Assembly: GCA_024279675.1 (NCBI GenBank)
Contig: JAJRRG010000225.1
Location: 1-44,246, forward strand
Origin: Alphaproteobacteria bacterium
GTDB taxonomy: Bacteria > Pseudomonadota > Alphaproteobacteria > Rhizobiales > Devosiaceae
Direction: 5' to 3'
Length of the DNA: 44,246 nt
In this document: piece by piece, positions 27,212 to 36,288 of the stretch
How positions within the stretch are numbered: position 1 is the first letter of the stretch
Layout of the letters: every line of letters begins with the position of its first letter
The notes under the pieces: generated by a model
Database searches by the model: none
What the model was told of the DNA's origin: nothing
Seen by the model: only the letters and a program-made list of their open reading frames with translations
Translations under genes and position numbers: made by a program

Positions 27212-27270
27212 AAGGCGTTAAGCCTTTGAAGTTGGGGCGTATACCCCGGTAAAATGAGACTTCTGTCTCA
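27212..27270 (+). other. Structured leader: three consecutive short hairpins upstream of the SBP gene
   Basis: AAGGC-GTTAA-GCCTT (27212-27226), GGGG-CGTATA-CCCC (27234-27247), TGAGAC-TTCT-GTCTCA (27255-27270). Confidence 0.45.
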
Positions 27271-27289
27271 ATAAAATAGGGAAGAAAAA

Positions 27290-28774
27290 ATGAGAAAACC
27301 AAGTTTTTTAGTGGCTTTGGGTACAGCGTTGTTGCTGGCATCCAGCCTAACACCGGCCATGGCCGCACAGACGGATATTACCGTTGGAATGGTTCTTGAG
27401 CCCCCCAACCTTGACCCGACAGCGGGAGCTGCGGCGGCCATTGATGAAGTGGTTTATTCGAACCTTTTTGAAGGTTTGATGCGTTTTGATAGTACTGGTG
27501 CTGTTATTGCTGGACTGGCGCGCAGCTGGGATATTTCGGACGATGGTTTGGTTTATACATTCCACCTTCCATCCGGCGTGACCTTCCACGATGGTACAAC
27601 CTTTGATTCCGAGGACGTAAAATTTTCCCTTGATCGGGCACGTGCCGAAGATTCAACCAATGCCAAGAAAAATATCTTTGAAGGTATCGATACGGTTGAA
27701 GCAATCGATCCGACAACGGTTCGCATAACATTGTCAGCCCCTGATGGGTTGTTCTTGTGGCAAATGGCCAAAGGTGACGCGGTAATTGTGGCGCCTGAAA
27801 GTGCGGCTGATAATGCCACCAACCCAATCGGCACTGGCCCATTCAAGTTTGTAGACTGGGTACAGGGTGACCGGGTTGAGCTTGCCAAATATGATGGTTA
27901 TTGGGGCGATGCAGTGGCACTGGATAGTGTAACATTTAAGTTCATTTCTGATCCAACAGCTGCCTTTGCAGCGATGATGGCTCAAGATGTGGATGCGTTC
28001 CCTAACTTCCCAGCACCTGAAACTTTGGCTCAACTGGATGCGGACCCACGTTTTGCGGTTGTTGTTGGCGCTACAGAAGGGGAAACTATCCTTTCAACCA
28101 ACAACCAAAGCCCACCTTTGGATGATGTTCGGGTGCGTGAAGCGATTGCCCATGCCATTGATCGTCAGGCAATTATTGATGGGGCGATGTTTGGGTATGG
28201 TACGCCGATTGGCACGCACTTCAACCCTTCAAACCCTGATTACATTGATCTAAAAGCTCAATCCAATTATGACCCGGAAAAGTCCATTGCGTTATTGGCT
28301 GAAGCGGGTGTTACCGATCTGGTGTTGCAGTTCAAACTTCCCCCCCCGACCTATGCGCGTCGTGGTGGTGAAATTATTGCCGCTCAATTGCGTGCCGTTG
28401 GTATTGAAACAGAAATTACCAATTTGGAATGGGCACAGTGGTTAGACGAGGTCTACAAGCAAAAAGACTATGATTTGTCGATCGTATCTCACACTGAACC
28501 ATTTGATATCGGCATTTATGTGCGGGATAATTACTACTTCAATTATTCCTCGGATGCGATGGAAGCGATCATGACGGAGTTGAACAATACAACTGACCCG
28601 GCGGCTCGTACCGCTCTTGTTCATAAAGCTCAGCAACAAATTGCTGATGATTATGTGAATGGGTTCCTGTTCCAACTGGCAAAAACCGGTGTGGCAAACT
28701 CAAAGATCAATGGCCTTTGGGAGAACTCTCCAACTCAGGCTAATGATATGACTGGCGTATCCTGGTCTGACTAA
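27290..28774 (+). CDS. Peptide/opine-type ABC transporter substrate-binding protein (SBP_bac_5)
   Basis: Signal peptide; 'EPPNLDPTAGAAAAIDEVVYSNLFEGLMRFDSTGAVIAGLARSWDISDDGLVYTFHLPSGVTFHDG'. Confidence 0.95.
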   Translation: MRKPSFLVALGTALLLASSLTPAMAAQTDITVGMVLEPPNLDPTAGAAAAIDEVVYSNLFEGLMRFDSTGAVIAGLARSWDISDDGLVYTFHLPSGVTFHDGTTFDSEDVKFSLDRARAEDSTNAKKNIFEGIDTVEAIDPTTVRITLSAPDGLFLWQMAKGDAVIVAPESAADNATNPIGTGPFKFVDWVQGDRVELAKYDGYWGDAVALDSVTFKFISDPTAAFAAMMAQDVDAFPNFPAPETLAQLDADPRFAVVVGATEGETILSTNNQSPPLDDVRVREAIAHAIDRQAIIDGAMFGYGTPIGTHFNPSNPDYIDLKAQSNYDPEKSIALLAEAGVTDLVLQFKLPPPTYARRGGEIIAAQLRAVGIETEITNLEWAQWLDEVYKQKDYDLSIVSHTEPFDIGIYVRDNYYFNYSSDAMEAIMTELNNTTDPAARTALVHKAQQQIADDYVNGFLFQLAKTGVANSKINGLWENSPTQANDMTGVSWSD

Positions 28775-28792
28775 AAGTTGTTTATGTTGATC

Positions 28793-28816
28793 AAGGGGCC
28801 GGGAAACTGGCCCCTT
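28793..28816 (+). other. Intercistronic stem-loop between SBP and permease genes
   Basis: AAGGGGCC-GGGAAACT-GGCCCCTT, perfect 8-bp stem. Confidence 0.65.
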
Positions 28817-28843
28817 ATTTATGTTTGAAAGAATGAATTCCTA

Positions 28844-29791
28844 ATGCTCGTATTCATCCTCAAAAGAATGATCTCCTTGCTGCTGACGCTTGTTGCGGCC
28901 TCTGTGGTGATATTCTTTGTGATAGAGGTAGTACCGGGTGATCCAGCTTCCTTCATGATGGGGTTTGAGGCTTCAGAAGAAGCCATCGAGGCTCTGCGCG
29001 AGCAATTGGGGTTAAACGCTCCCCTGTGGGAGCGCTATATCAGCTGGATATCAGGGCTGTTGCAGGGGGATTTTGGCACCTCTTATACATACAAAGTACC
29101 CATATCGGATTTGATTGGGGACAGGATCTGGATTTCGTTACCTTTGGCGTTTTATGCGCTTGCCCTTTCGATGTTGATCGCGTTTCCGGTGGGGGTTATT
29201 GCTGCTGCAAAACGTAATTCTGCCGCCGATGTTTCTATTATGGGGGCAACGCAATTGGGTATTGCCATTCCCAATTTTTGGTTTGCTATGATTTTGGTGT
29301 TATTTTTTGCCATTCAAAATCACTGGTTTTCCGCCGGCGGTTTTCCGGGATGGGACGATGGATTTTGGGTGGGTATGAAAGGCTTGACCTTGCCGGCAAT
29401 TTCCTTGGCCCTGCCACAGGCTTCGATTTTAGCGAGGGTGATGCGCTCAAGTCTACTTGATACGCTGGATGAGGACTATGTACGCACGGCCCGGGCCAAG
29501 GGCCTGTCGCGTCGCCAAGCCCTATGGCGTCATGCATTGCGAAACGCCATGATCCCTGTGTTAACAATCATTGGTTTGCAATTCTCATTTCTCATGGCCG
29601 GGTCGGTGATAATCGAAAAAGTTTTCTTTTTGCCCGGCATTGGGTCGTTGGTATTTTTAGGCATCACACAGCGGGATTTGATTGTGGTGAAATCCGTGGT
29701 GATGCTGCTTGTGTTTGCGGTTATTCTGGTGACATTTCTGGTGGATATTGCCTATGCGTTTGTTGATCCTAGATTGCGTAAGGGGCGCTAG
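28844..29791 (+). CDS. Dipeptide-type ABC transporter permease (DppB-like)
   Basis: 'VVPGDPASFMMGFEASEEAIEALREQLGLNAPLWERY', 'DYVRTARAKGLSRRQALWRHALRNAMIPV'. Confidence 0.95.
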   Translation: MLVFILKRMISLLLTLVAASVVIFFVIEVVPGDPASFMMGFEASEEAIEALREQLGLNAPLWERYISWISGLLQGDFGTSYTYKVPISDLIGDRIWISLPLAFYALALSMLIAFPVGVIAAAKRNSAADVSIMGATQLGIAIPNFWFAMILVLFFAIQNHWFSAGGFPGWDDGFWVGMKGLTLPAISLALPQASILARVMRSSLLDTLDEDYVRTARAKGLSRRQALWRHALRNAMIPVLTIIGLQFSFLMAGSVIIEKVFFLPGIGSLVFLGITQRDLIVVKSVVMLLVFAVILVTFLVDIAYAFVDPRLRKGR

Positions 29792-29794
29792 AGC

Positions 29795-30667
29795 ATGAGC
29801 AATTTGGCCACAAATGATGACCCGCGTGACAATCTGTTTCTGGTTGCGATGAAATCTCCCAGTTTTGTTATTGGGTTGATATTGACATTGATGTTCTCCA
29901 CTGGGGCGGTGGTGTCGTTTTTCTGGACACCGTTTGATGTGACGGTTTTGGACATTGCTAATAAGTTGAAGGGCCCCTCGGACATTCACTGGTTTGGCAC
30001 TGATCATTTTGGTCGGGATATGTTTTCCATGATTCTTGTGGGTGCGCGCACCTCCATTGCGGTGGCGTTTATCGCCGTTGGCATTGGTATGGTTATTGGG
30101 GTGCCGCTTGGTTTGGCGGCTGCGGCAAAGACGGGTTCCATGATTGATGAGTTGATCATGCGCACGAACGATTTGGTGTTGGCATTTCCGGCCCTGTTGA
30201 TCGCCATTTTGATCACAGCGGTTTATGGGGCGTCCGCGACCAACGCGATTATTGCCATTGGTATATTCAATATCCCCGTATTTGCCCGGCTCACACGTGG
30301 GGCGGCCCTGTCGTTATGGACACGTGAATTTGTGCTGGCGGCGCGGGTGGCGGGCAAGGGGGCAACGCGCATATCTGTTGAGCATATTCTGCCCAATATT
30401 TTGAACCTGTTGATTGTGCAAAGCACCATTCAGTTTTCCCTAGGGATATTGGCTGAGGCGGGCCTGTCCTATGTGGGACTTGGGGTGCAACCTCCGCTTC
30501 CATCATGGGGGCGCATGCTCGCGGATGCGCAAACGATGATTTCTTTTGCGCCTCATATGGCTTTGCTTCCGGGTATGGCCATTATTTTGACAGTGCTTGG
30601 CCTAAACCTGATGGGGGATGGCTTACGCGATGTGTTTGACCCCAAATTGCGGCGGAACCGGACATGA
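29795..30667 (+). CDS. Dipeptide-type ABC transporter permease (DppC-like)
   Basis: 'HWFGTDHFGRDMFSMILVGARTSIAVA', 'EAGLSYVGLGVQPPLPSWGRMLADA'. Confidence 0.95.
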   Translation: MSNLATNDDPRDNLFLVAMKSPSFVIGLILTLMFSTGAVVSFFWTPFDVTVLDIANKLKGPSDIHWFGTDHFGRDMFSMILVGARTSIAVAFIAVGIGMVIGVPLGLAAAAKTGSMIDELIMRTNDLVLAFPALLIAILITAVYGASATNAIIAIGIFNIPVFARLTRGAALSLWTREFVLAARVAGKGATRISVEHILPNILNLLIVQSTIQFSLGILAEAGLSYVGLGVQPPLPSWGRMLADAQTMISFAPHMALLPGMAIILTVLGLNLMGDGLRDVFDPKLRRNRT

Positions 30668-32271
30668 GCCTGCTCACCATAAAAGACCTGTCCTTAAAAA
30701 TCGGAGATGCGGAAATTCTTGAGGACGTTGATCTGTCTGTCGATGCGGGGGAAATTCTTGGCATTATCGGGGAAAGCGGGTCGGGGAAATCCATGACTGC
30801 GTTGTCAATAATGCAACTTTTGCCCTCAGGCTCCACAAGTGCAGGCTCGATTCGGCTGGATGGGGAAGAATTGCTGGATAGAAACGAAAAGCAAATGTGT
30901 GCTCTTCGTGGTAACGATATCGGAATGATTTTTCAGGAACCGATGACGGCGCTTAATCCAGTCAAAACCATTGGCGATCAGGTGGCGGAGACCATTCTTA
31001 TTCATGGTAGTGCATCACGGGGTGAAGCGCGTGAAATTGCGCAGCAAACCCTTGAACGGGTAGAATTGCCTGCGGACAAATTTCCCATGGGACGATACCC
31101 GCACGAACTTTCGGGGGGGCAACGCCAACGGGTGGTGATTGCCATGGCGATTGCTTTGCGTCCCCGCCTGCTGATTGCCGACGAGCCAACAACGGCCCTT
31201 GATGTGACCACACAGGCGCAGATTTTAACTCTGTTGAAAAAATTGGTAGATGAGGATGGGATGGGGCTTATTCTCATTACCCATGATTTAGCCGTCGTCG
31301 CTGACTTGGCTGACCACATTGCGATTATGCAAAAGGGTGTTGTGGTTGAAGCTGGGGAAACGCTGAGTGTTTTTCGCCATATGCAACACCCTTATTCCAA
31401 GACGCTTTTTTCTGCCTCCAACCATGTGCCAAAACGCGCCGCAAATCGCACAATTGATCGGGATGATATTGTACTTCGCGTCAATGGGGTTGTGCGGGAT
31501 TATCCGGGACAGCGGGTTTCTTTGTTCAAGAAACCAGAGGCGTTTCGTGCGGTGGATAATGTGAGTTTTTCCATTGGTCGAGGGGAAAATGTTGGCCTTG
31601 TGGGGGAAAGCGGATGCGGGAAATCCACATTAACGCGGTCTATTCTGGGCCTCAATCCTATTCAGGGCGGTGAAATTGATTTGTTTGGACAGCCCGTTAA
31701 CACAGATATGCCCAATTCTCTTCGGGCCGGTATTCAGGTGGTGTTTCAAGATCCCTATGGTAGTTTTAATCCGCGCTGGAAGGTTGATCGTCTGGTGTCT
31801 GAACCCTTTTATTTGATGGGCAGTTTTCCCAAAGATACCCATCAACGGGTGGCTAAAGCGCTGGTTGAAGTGGGTATGGAAGAGGCGGATATGGATAAAT
31901 ATATCCATGAGTTTTCCGGGGGACAACGCCAGCGTATCGCCATTGCCCGGGCGTTGATATTGGAACCTGACCTTATTGTGCTGGATGAAGCGGTTTCGGC
32001 ACTCGATGTTTCTATCCGGGCGCAAATTCTAGATTTGTTGGCCGAGCTTTCTGACAGGCTTGGATTGTCTTATTTGTTTATCTCCCATGACCTTGGGGTG
32101 GTGCGTGCCATCACAGATCGGGTGTTGGTAATGCGCGACGGGGTAATTGTTGAGGAAGGGGATTCGCAAGATGTGTTTAATAATCCCCAGCACGAATATA
32201 CCAAAGCCTTGCTTGGCGCGGCGCCAGACATTGAGCAAGCCTTGGCTGCGCGGGAAAGCGCTAAGAACTAA
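30664..32271 (+). CDS. Fused dipeptide ABC transporter ATPase (DppD-DppF-like, two NBDs)
   Basis: Two Walker A motifs (GESGSGKS, GESGCGKS) and two signatures (LSGGQRQRV, FSGGQRQRI) in 535 aa; ATGA overlap with upstream permease. Confidence 0.95.
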   Translation: MSLLTIKDLSLKIGDAEILEDVDLSVDAGEILGIIGESGSGKSMTALSIMQLLPSGSTSAGSIRLDGEELLDRNEKQMCALRGNDIGMIFQEPMTALNPVKTIGDQVAETILIHGSASRGEAREIAQQTLERVELPADKFPMGRYPHELSGGQRQRVVIAMAIALRPRLLIADEPTTALDVTTQAQILTLLKKLVDEDGMGLILITHDLAVVADLADHIAIMQKGVVVEAGETLSVFRHMQHPYSKTLFSASNHVPKRAANRTIDRDDIVLRVNGVVRDYPGQRVSLFKKPEAFRAVDNVSFSIGRGENVGLVGESGCGKSTLTRSILGLNPIQGGEIDLFGQPVNTDMPNSLRAGIQVVFQDPYGSFNPRWKVDRLVSEPFYLMGSFPKDTHQRVAKALVEVGMEEADMDKYIHEFSGGQRQRIAIARALILEPDLIVLDEAVSALDVSIRAQILDLLAELSDRLGLSYLFISHDLGVVRAITDRVLVMRDGVIVEEGDSQDVFNNPQHEYTKALLGAAPDIEQALAARESAKN

Positions 32272-32358
32272 AGCTGTGGACTTATAAATTGTGGATTTGG
32301 GTTTTTAACCTTGGGTAGGGCCGGGTGAAATTTCATGTTACTTAAAGAGGATATTCAG

Positions 32359-33801
32359 ATGTGGTTTGATACCGATAAATGCTTCATTGCCGGGGAATGG
32401 GTTGATGCGATTGCGGGGCAGGTTCTTGAACTGGAAAACCCATCGGATGGGTCAGTTATTTGTAAAATCGCCCGGGGGGAAGTTACAGATATTGACCGGG
32501 CCGTGAAGGCGGCCCGGGCAGCCCTTCACGGAGATTGGGGCAAAATGAGCGCCGTAGAACGCGGGCGTATCCTCACAAAGATGGGAATTCTGGTGCTGGA
32601 GCGTGTCGATGAGTTGGCCAAAATGGAAGCTCAGGATGTGGGCAAGCCTTTAACCCAGGCCCGTGCGGATGCGGTGGCACTTGCCCGGTATATGGAATTT
32701 TACGGGGGCGCGTGTGACAAGGTTCACGGTGAAACCATCCCCTATCTGGATGGCTACACGGTTTATACGATGCGCGAACCCCATGGGGTCACCGGGCATA
32801 TTGTCCCCTGGAATTATCCGATGCAGATTATTGGTCGCTCGGTGGGGGCGGCTTTGGCCATGGGTAATGCATGTGTCTTAAAACCTGCCGAAGAAGCGTG
32901 TCTGACTGCGCTGGCATTTGTTGATATTGCGCGCGAGGCCGGTTTGCCCGCCGGGGCGCTGAATGTGGTGCCGGGGCTTGGCAGCGAGGCGGGGGCGGCG
33001 CTTACGGCACACCCCGATGTCAATCACCTTTCGTTCACCGGCTCTGTGGGTGTTGGTACATTGGTTCAGGCGGCGGCGGCAAACAACATCGTGCCTGTGA
33101 CCCTTGAACTTGGGGGAAAATCCCCACAAATCGTGTTTGATGATGCGGACTTGGATGCGGCCCTGCCATTTCTGGTCAATGCGGGAGTGCAAAATGCAGG
33201 GCAGACCTGCTCGGCATCCTCTCGTATTTTGATGCAGGCAGGGATTTATGACAAATTGCTGGCGATGATGGTGGCCAAATATGAAGCGCTAAAGGTCGGC
33301 CCGGCGGAGGCTGATCTAAATGTGGGGCCGCTGATTTCGGGGCGGCAAAAGGATATTGTTACCGGTTTTTTGAGCCAAGTCGAAGGCAATGCAAAAGTGG
33401 TCGCGCGTGGGAGCATTGTTTCTGATGCGCCAGCCAACGGGCATTATGTGGCGCCGGCATTGATTGCCGGTGTTGAAGCTTCCCATGCCTTGGCTCAGGA
33501 TGAAATTTTTGGCCCTGTGCAGGTGGTTATTCGCTTTGAAACCGAAGAAGAGGCGATTGCCATCGCCAATGGCACGGACTACGGGTTGGTTGCGGGGATC
33601 TGGACGCGCGATGGGGCGCGGCAAATGCGGCTGGCCAAGGCCATCCGCTCGGGGCAGGTTTTCATCAATAATTATGGGGCCGGGGGCGGTGTTGAACTTC
33701 CTTTTGGCGGCATGGGAAAGTCAGGTCATGGGCGTGAAAAAGGTTTCGAGGCGCTCTATGGATTTTCCGTTGTGAAGACTGTTGCTGCGTTTCACGGATA
33801 G
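32359..33801 (+). CDS. Aldehyde dehydrogenase family protein
   Basis: 'VTGHIVPWNYPM', 'FTGSVGVG', 'LELGGKSPQIVF', catalytic 'NAGQTCSASSRI', 'EIFGPV'. Confidence 0.95.
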   Translation: MWFDTDKCFIAGEWVDAIAGQVLELENPSDGSVICKIARGEVTDIDRAVKAARAALHGDWGKMSAVERGRILTKMGILVLERVDELAKMEAQDVGKPLTQARADAVALARYMEFYGGACDKVHGETIPYLDGYTVYTMREPHGVTGHIVPWNYPMQIIGRSVGAALAMGNACVLKPAEEACLTALAFVDIAREAGLPAGALNVVPGLGSEAGAALTAHPDVNHLSFTGSVGVGTLVQAAAANNIVPVTLELGGKSPQIVFDDADLDAALPFLVNAGVQNAGQTCSASSRILMQAGIYDKLLAMMVAKYEALKVGPAEADLNVGPLISGRQKDIVTGFLSQVEGNAKVVARGSIVSDAPANGHYVAPALIAGVEASHALAQDEIFGPVQVVIRFETEEEAIAIANGTDYGLVAGIWTRDGARQMRLAKAIRSGQVFINNYGAGGGVELPFGGMGKSGHGREKGFEALYGFSVVKTVAAFHG

Positions 33802-33807
33802 GGGATA

Positions 33808-34971
33808 GTGCGCCCTTTATCCATATCAAACAGGGATGCCCGCCGGCTCTGGTTGTGGACGAATGGGCTGGCCAAATCACCCACCGGTGCGTTTGATCTC
33901 ATCACATTGATTAAGCGTTTGGGTTTTGTGCAAATTGATACCATTCGCAATGTGACGCGTGCACATCATCATATCTTATGGAGCCGCAACCAGAATTATC
34001 GCGAGAAAATGCTCTGGCGAGAACTGCATGAAACCCGTGCCTTGTTCGAGCATTTCACCCATGATGCTTCGCTTATTCCGATGGAATTTTACCCCATGTG
34101 GCGGCGGCGCTATCGCTTGATGGGGGAAAAAGTTATGGCCAATAAATGGTATCGCTCAGATCTTTCTCCCTCTGAGGTGATAGCTATAAAGGCCCGAATT
34201 GAAAAGGAAGGGCCGCTTTCAACCCATGCCTTCGATACTAAAATCAAAGGTAAGAAAGCCATGTGGGCCCGTCCGCCCCATAGAAAAGTGCTGGACCAAA
34301 TGTGGTATGCGGGGGAGTTGGCAACTTCAAGACGGGAGAATTTCGTTAAATACTATGATTTGGGAAGCCGCGTTTTTCCCGCCGAACTGCAAGCAATTGA
34401 ACATAGTGATCAAACTCAGATTGACTATCTGTGCGCCGGGGCGCTGGATCGTCTGACCTTTGCAAGTGTTGGAGATATTCAGCGGTTTTGGGATGGTGTG
34501 AACGCGCGTGAGGCGCGGGCCTGGGTTGAAAGCCAAACCGATTTGGTGCCAGTGGAAATAGAAGGTGCGAACAAGGCGACCTTTCTTGCTTTGGCACCTG
34601 CGGATATTGAACAAAGACTAGCTGAAGCGCCAGAACCAAGCTCACGGATGCGCATTATCAATCCGTTTGATCCGGCAATCCGTGACCGTAATCGGCTTGA
34701 ACGTCTGTTTGGTTTTGAGTACCGCAATGAAATGTTTGTCCCCAAAGACAAGCGTATCTGGGGATATTATGTGTACCCTTTGTTAGAGGGTACACGGTTT
34801 GTGGGGCGCATAGAAATCAAAGCCGACCGGGCAAAAGGGGAGATGTACGTCACAGGGTTTTGGCCCGAATCGGGTGTCAAATGGTCAAAAGCCCGTCAGG
34901 AAAAGTTGAACGCCGAATTGGATCGATTCGCACGGTTTGTCGGATTGAGTGTTGAGAATTTTGCCGGGTAA
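33808..34971 (+). CDS. Winged-helix DNA glycosylase-like protein (YcaQ/AlkX family)
   Basis: 'GFVQIDTIRNVTRAHHHILWSRNQNY...LHETRALFEHFTHDASLIPMEFYPMWRRR' typical of the HTH_42/YcaQ family; GTG start 6 bp after ALDH stop. Confidence 0.88.
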   Translation: MRPLSISNRDARRLWLWTNGLAKSPTGAFDLITLIKRLGFVQIDTIRNVTRAHHHILWSRNQNYREKMLWRELHETRALFEHFTHDASLIPMEFYPMWRRRYRLMGEKVMANKWYRSDLSPSEVIAIKARIEKEGPLSTHAFDTKIKGKKAMWARPPHRKVLDQMWYAGELATSRRENFVKYYDLGSRVFPAELQAIEHSDQTQIDYLCAGALDRLTFASVGDIQRFWDGVNAREARAWVESQTDLVPVEIEGANKATFLALAPADIEQRLAEAPEPSSRMRIINPFDPAIRDRNRLERLFGFEYRNEMFVPKDKRIWGYYVYPLLEGTRFVGRIEIKADRAKGEMYVTGFWPESGVKWSKARQEKLNAELDRFARFVGLSVENFAG

Positions 34972-35009
34972 TTCTGCTTTGTAATTCTGCTTTTCCCTTG
35001 ATGCCTTTA

Positions 35010-35624
35010 CTAATTGGCGTGGGGGTTACCCCCCGTTGCCATCATCCAGTGATGGGCCTGGTGGTGCATGCCGCTGGCCAACACCCCATAAAAGCCGAGT
35101 GCGTTGAGTTTGGCTATGTCAGCCTCAGGCACCATGACCGTCATTATTGCCCCGTTTTCAATGATTTCAGTGCTATAATTCCAGTCACCAACACCGTTCA
35201 TGACACTGGCGTGGGCTTCAACCATACGTTTGATTGACGGGGAAACATATGGCGCGCCCGTAATAGTGAATTTCAACCCGCCTGAAACTGTCTCAACGCT
35301 TGCAACGGAATCAATGGTAACGATGTCCATGTCGCGCAAATGTTCACGCAGACCTGCAATGTTAACCGTTGACCAATTTGTGTCGGGTTCAGCTTCCAGT
35401 TTTGCAACAATTTCCGCAATGGCGGCAAAGGCACCTTGTCCCGGTTCGCTGACGGCACTTGTTTTCATGCCAGTTTCATCCATGGAGTATTGCATTTGAT
35501 CATGATCCATAGTTTCCGCCTCTACATATAGGCTTGGTGTATCCGCCGGGATTGTGAGATTACCTTGTGCCAAAACCGGCATGGAAAGGGTTGTAAATAC
35601 AGTCAAGATCAAAATAGGACGCAT
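35010..35624 (-). CDS. Secreted hypothetical protein with Met/His-rich segments
   Basis: Signal peptide 'MRPILILTVFTTLSMPVLAQG'; 'MDHDQMQYSMDETGM' and C-terminal 'GMHHQAHHWMMATGGNPH'. Confidence 0.65.
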   Translation of the reverse strand: MRPILILTVFTTLSMPVLAQGNLTIPADTPSLYVEAETMDHDQMQYSMDETGMKTSAVSEPGQGAFAAIAEIVAKLEAEPDTNWSTVNIAGLREHLRDMDIVTIDSVASVETVSGGLKFTITGAPYVSPSIKRMVEAHASVMNGVGDWNYSTEIIENGAIMTVMVPEADIAKLNALGFYGVLASGMHHQAHHWMMATGGNPHAN

Positions 35625-35711
35625 GGGATACCTCGGGTTGGTTGAGCATTTGCCTAAGGATGGCACGGTAATGTGAATTGCGGCATGACAATAATCATGT
35701 TTGAGTTTTTT

Positions 35712-36242
35712 ATGACAAAAACCTTTTTAGATTATCTCACAGGATTAAATTTTGTTCTTAAAACAGTCTCGAAGGGGGCGTTGATTTTTGAGCGTGATGA
35801 TCCGGTTAGATCATTTTTTCAGGTTGAATCAGGGTTGGTGCATCTGGTGCGACGTCAGGAGGATGGAGTCGAGTTTATTCTTCAACGGGCATTGAGCGGC
35901 GATGCTCTGGGAGAGGCTTCTTTGTCGACACAAAACTATCATTGCTCGGCGGTGGCAATGGGGGCAACCAGGTTGCGGATTTATCAGGCATCACATGTTA
36001 ATGACCTACTGGCGCGGAATATCGAAGTGGCCCATGCCTTTGTGCATCATTTGGGAGTTGAGTTACGGCATGCGCGTCTTCGGGCGGAAATTGTCTCACT
36101 GCGCCGGGTTGCGGATCGACTGGATGCGTGGCTAGTTTGGCATAAGAATGACATGCCTGAAAAAGGGGAATGGCATCGCGTTGCGGCAGAGATTGGTGTC
36201 AGCCCGGAGGCCTTTTATCGGGAGCTTGCGCGGCGACGATAA
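35712..36242 (+). CDS. Crp/Fnr family transcriptional regulator
   Basis: cNMP-binding fold 'GALIFERDDPVRSFFQVESGLVHLVRRQEDGVEFILQRALSGDALGEASL' and C-terminal HTH 'WHRVAAEIGVSPEAFYRELARRR'. Confidence 0.85.
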   Translation: MTKTFLDYLTGLNFVLKTVSKGALIFERDDPVRSFFQVESGLVHLVRRQEDGVEFILQRALSGDALGEASLSTQNYHCSAVAMGATRLRIYQASHVNDLLARNIEVAHAFVHHLGVELRHARLRAEIVSLRRVADRLDAWLVWHKNDMPEKGEWHRVAAEIGVSPEAFYRELARRR

Positions 36243-36288
36243 AGCGTGGCACTATCACGTGGATTTAATAGATGTTTTGGAAATTCAA

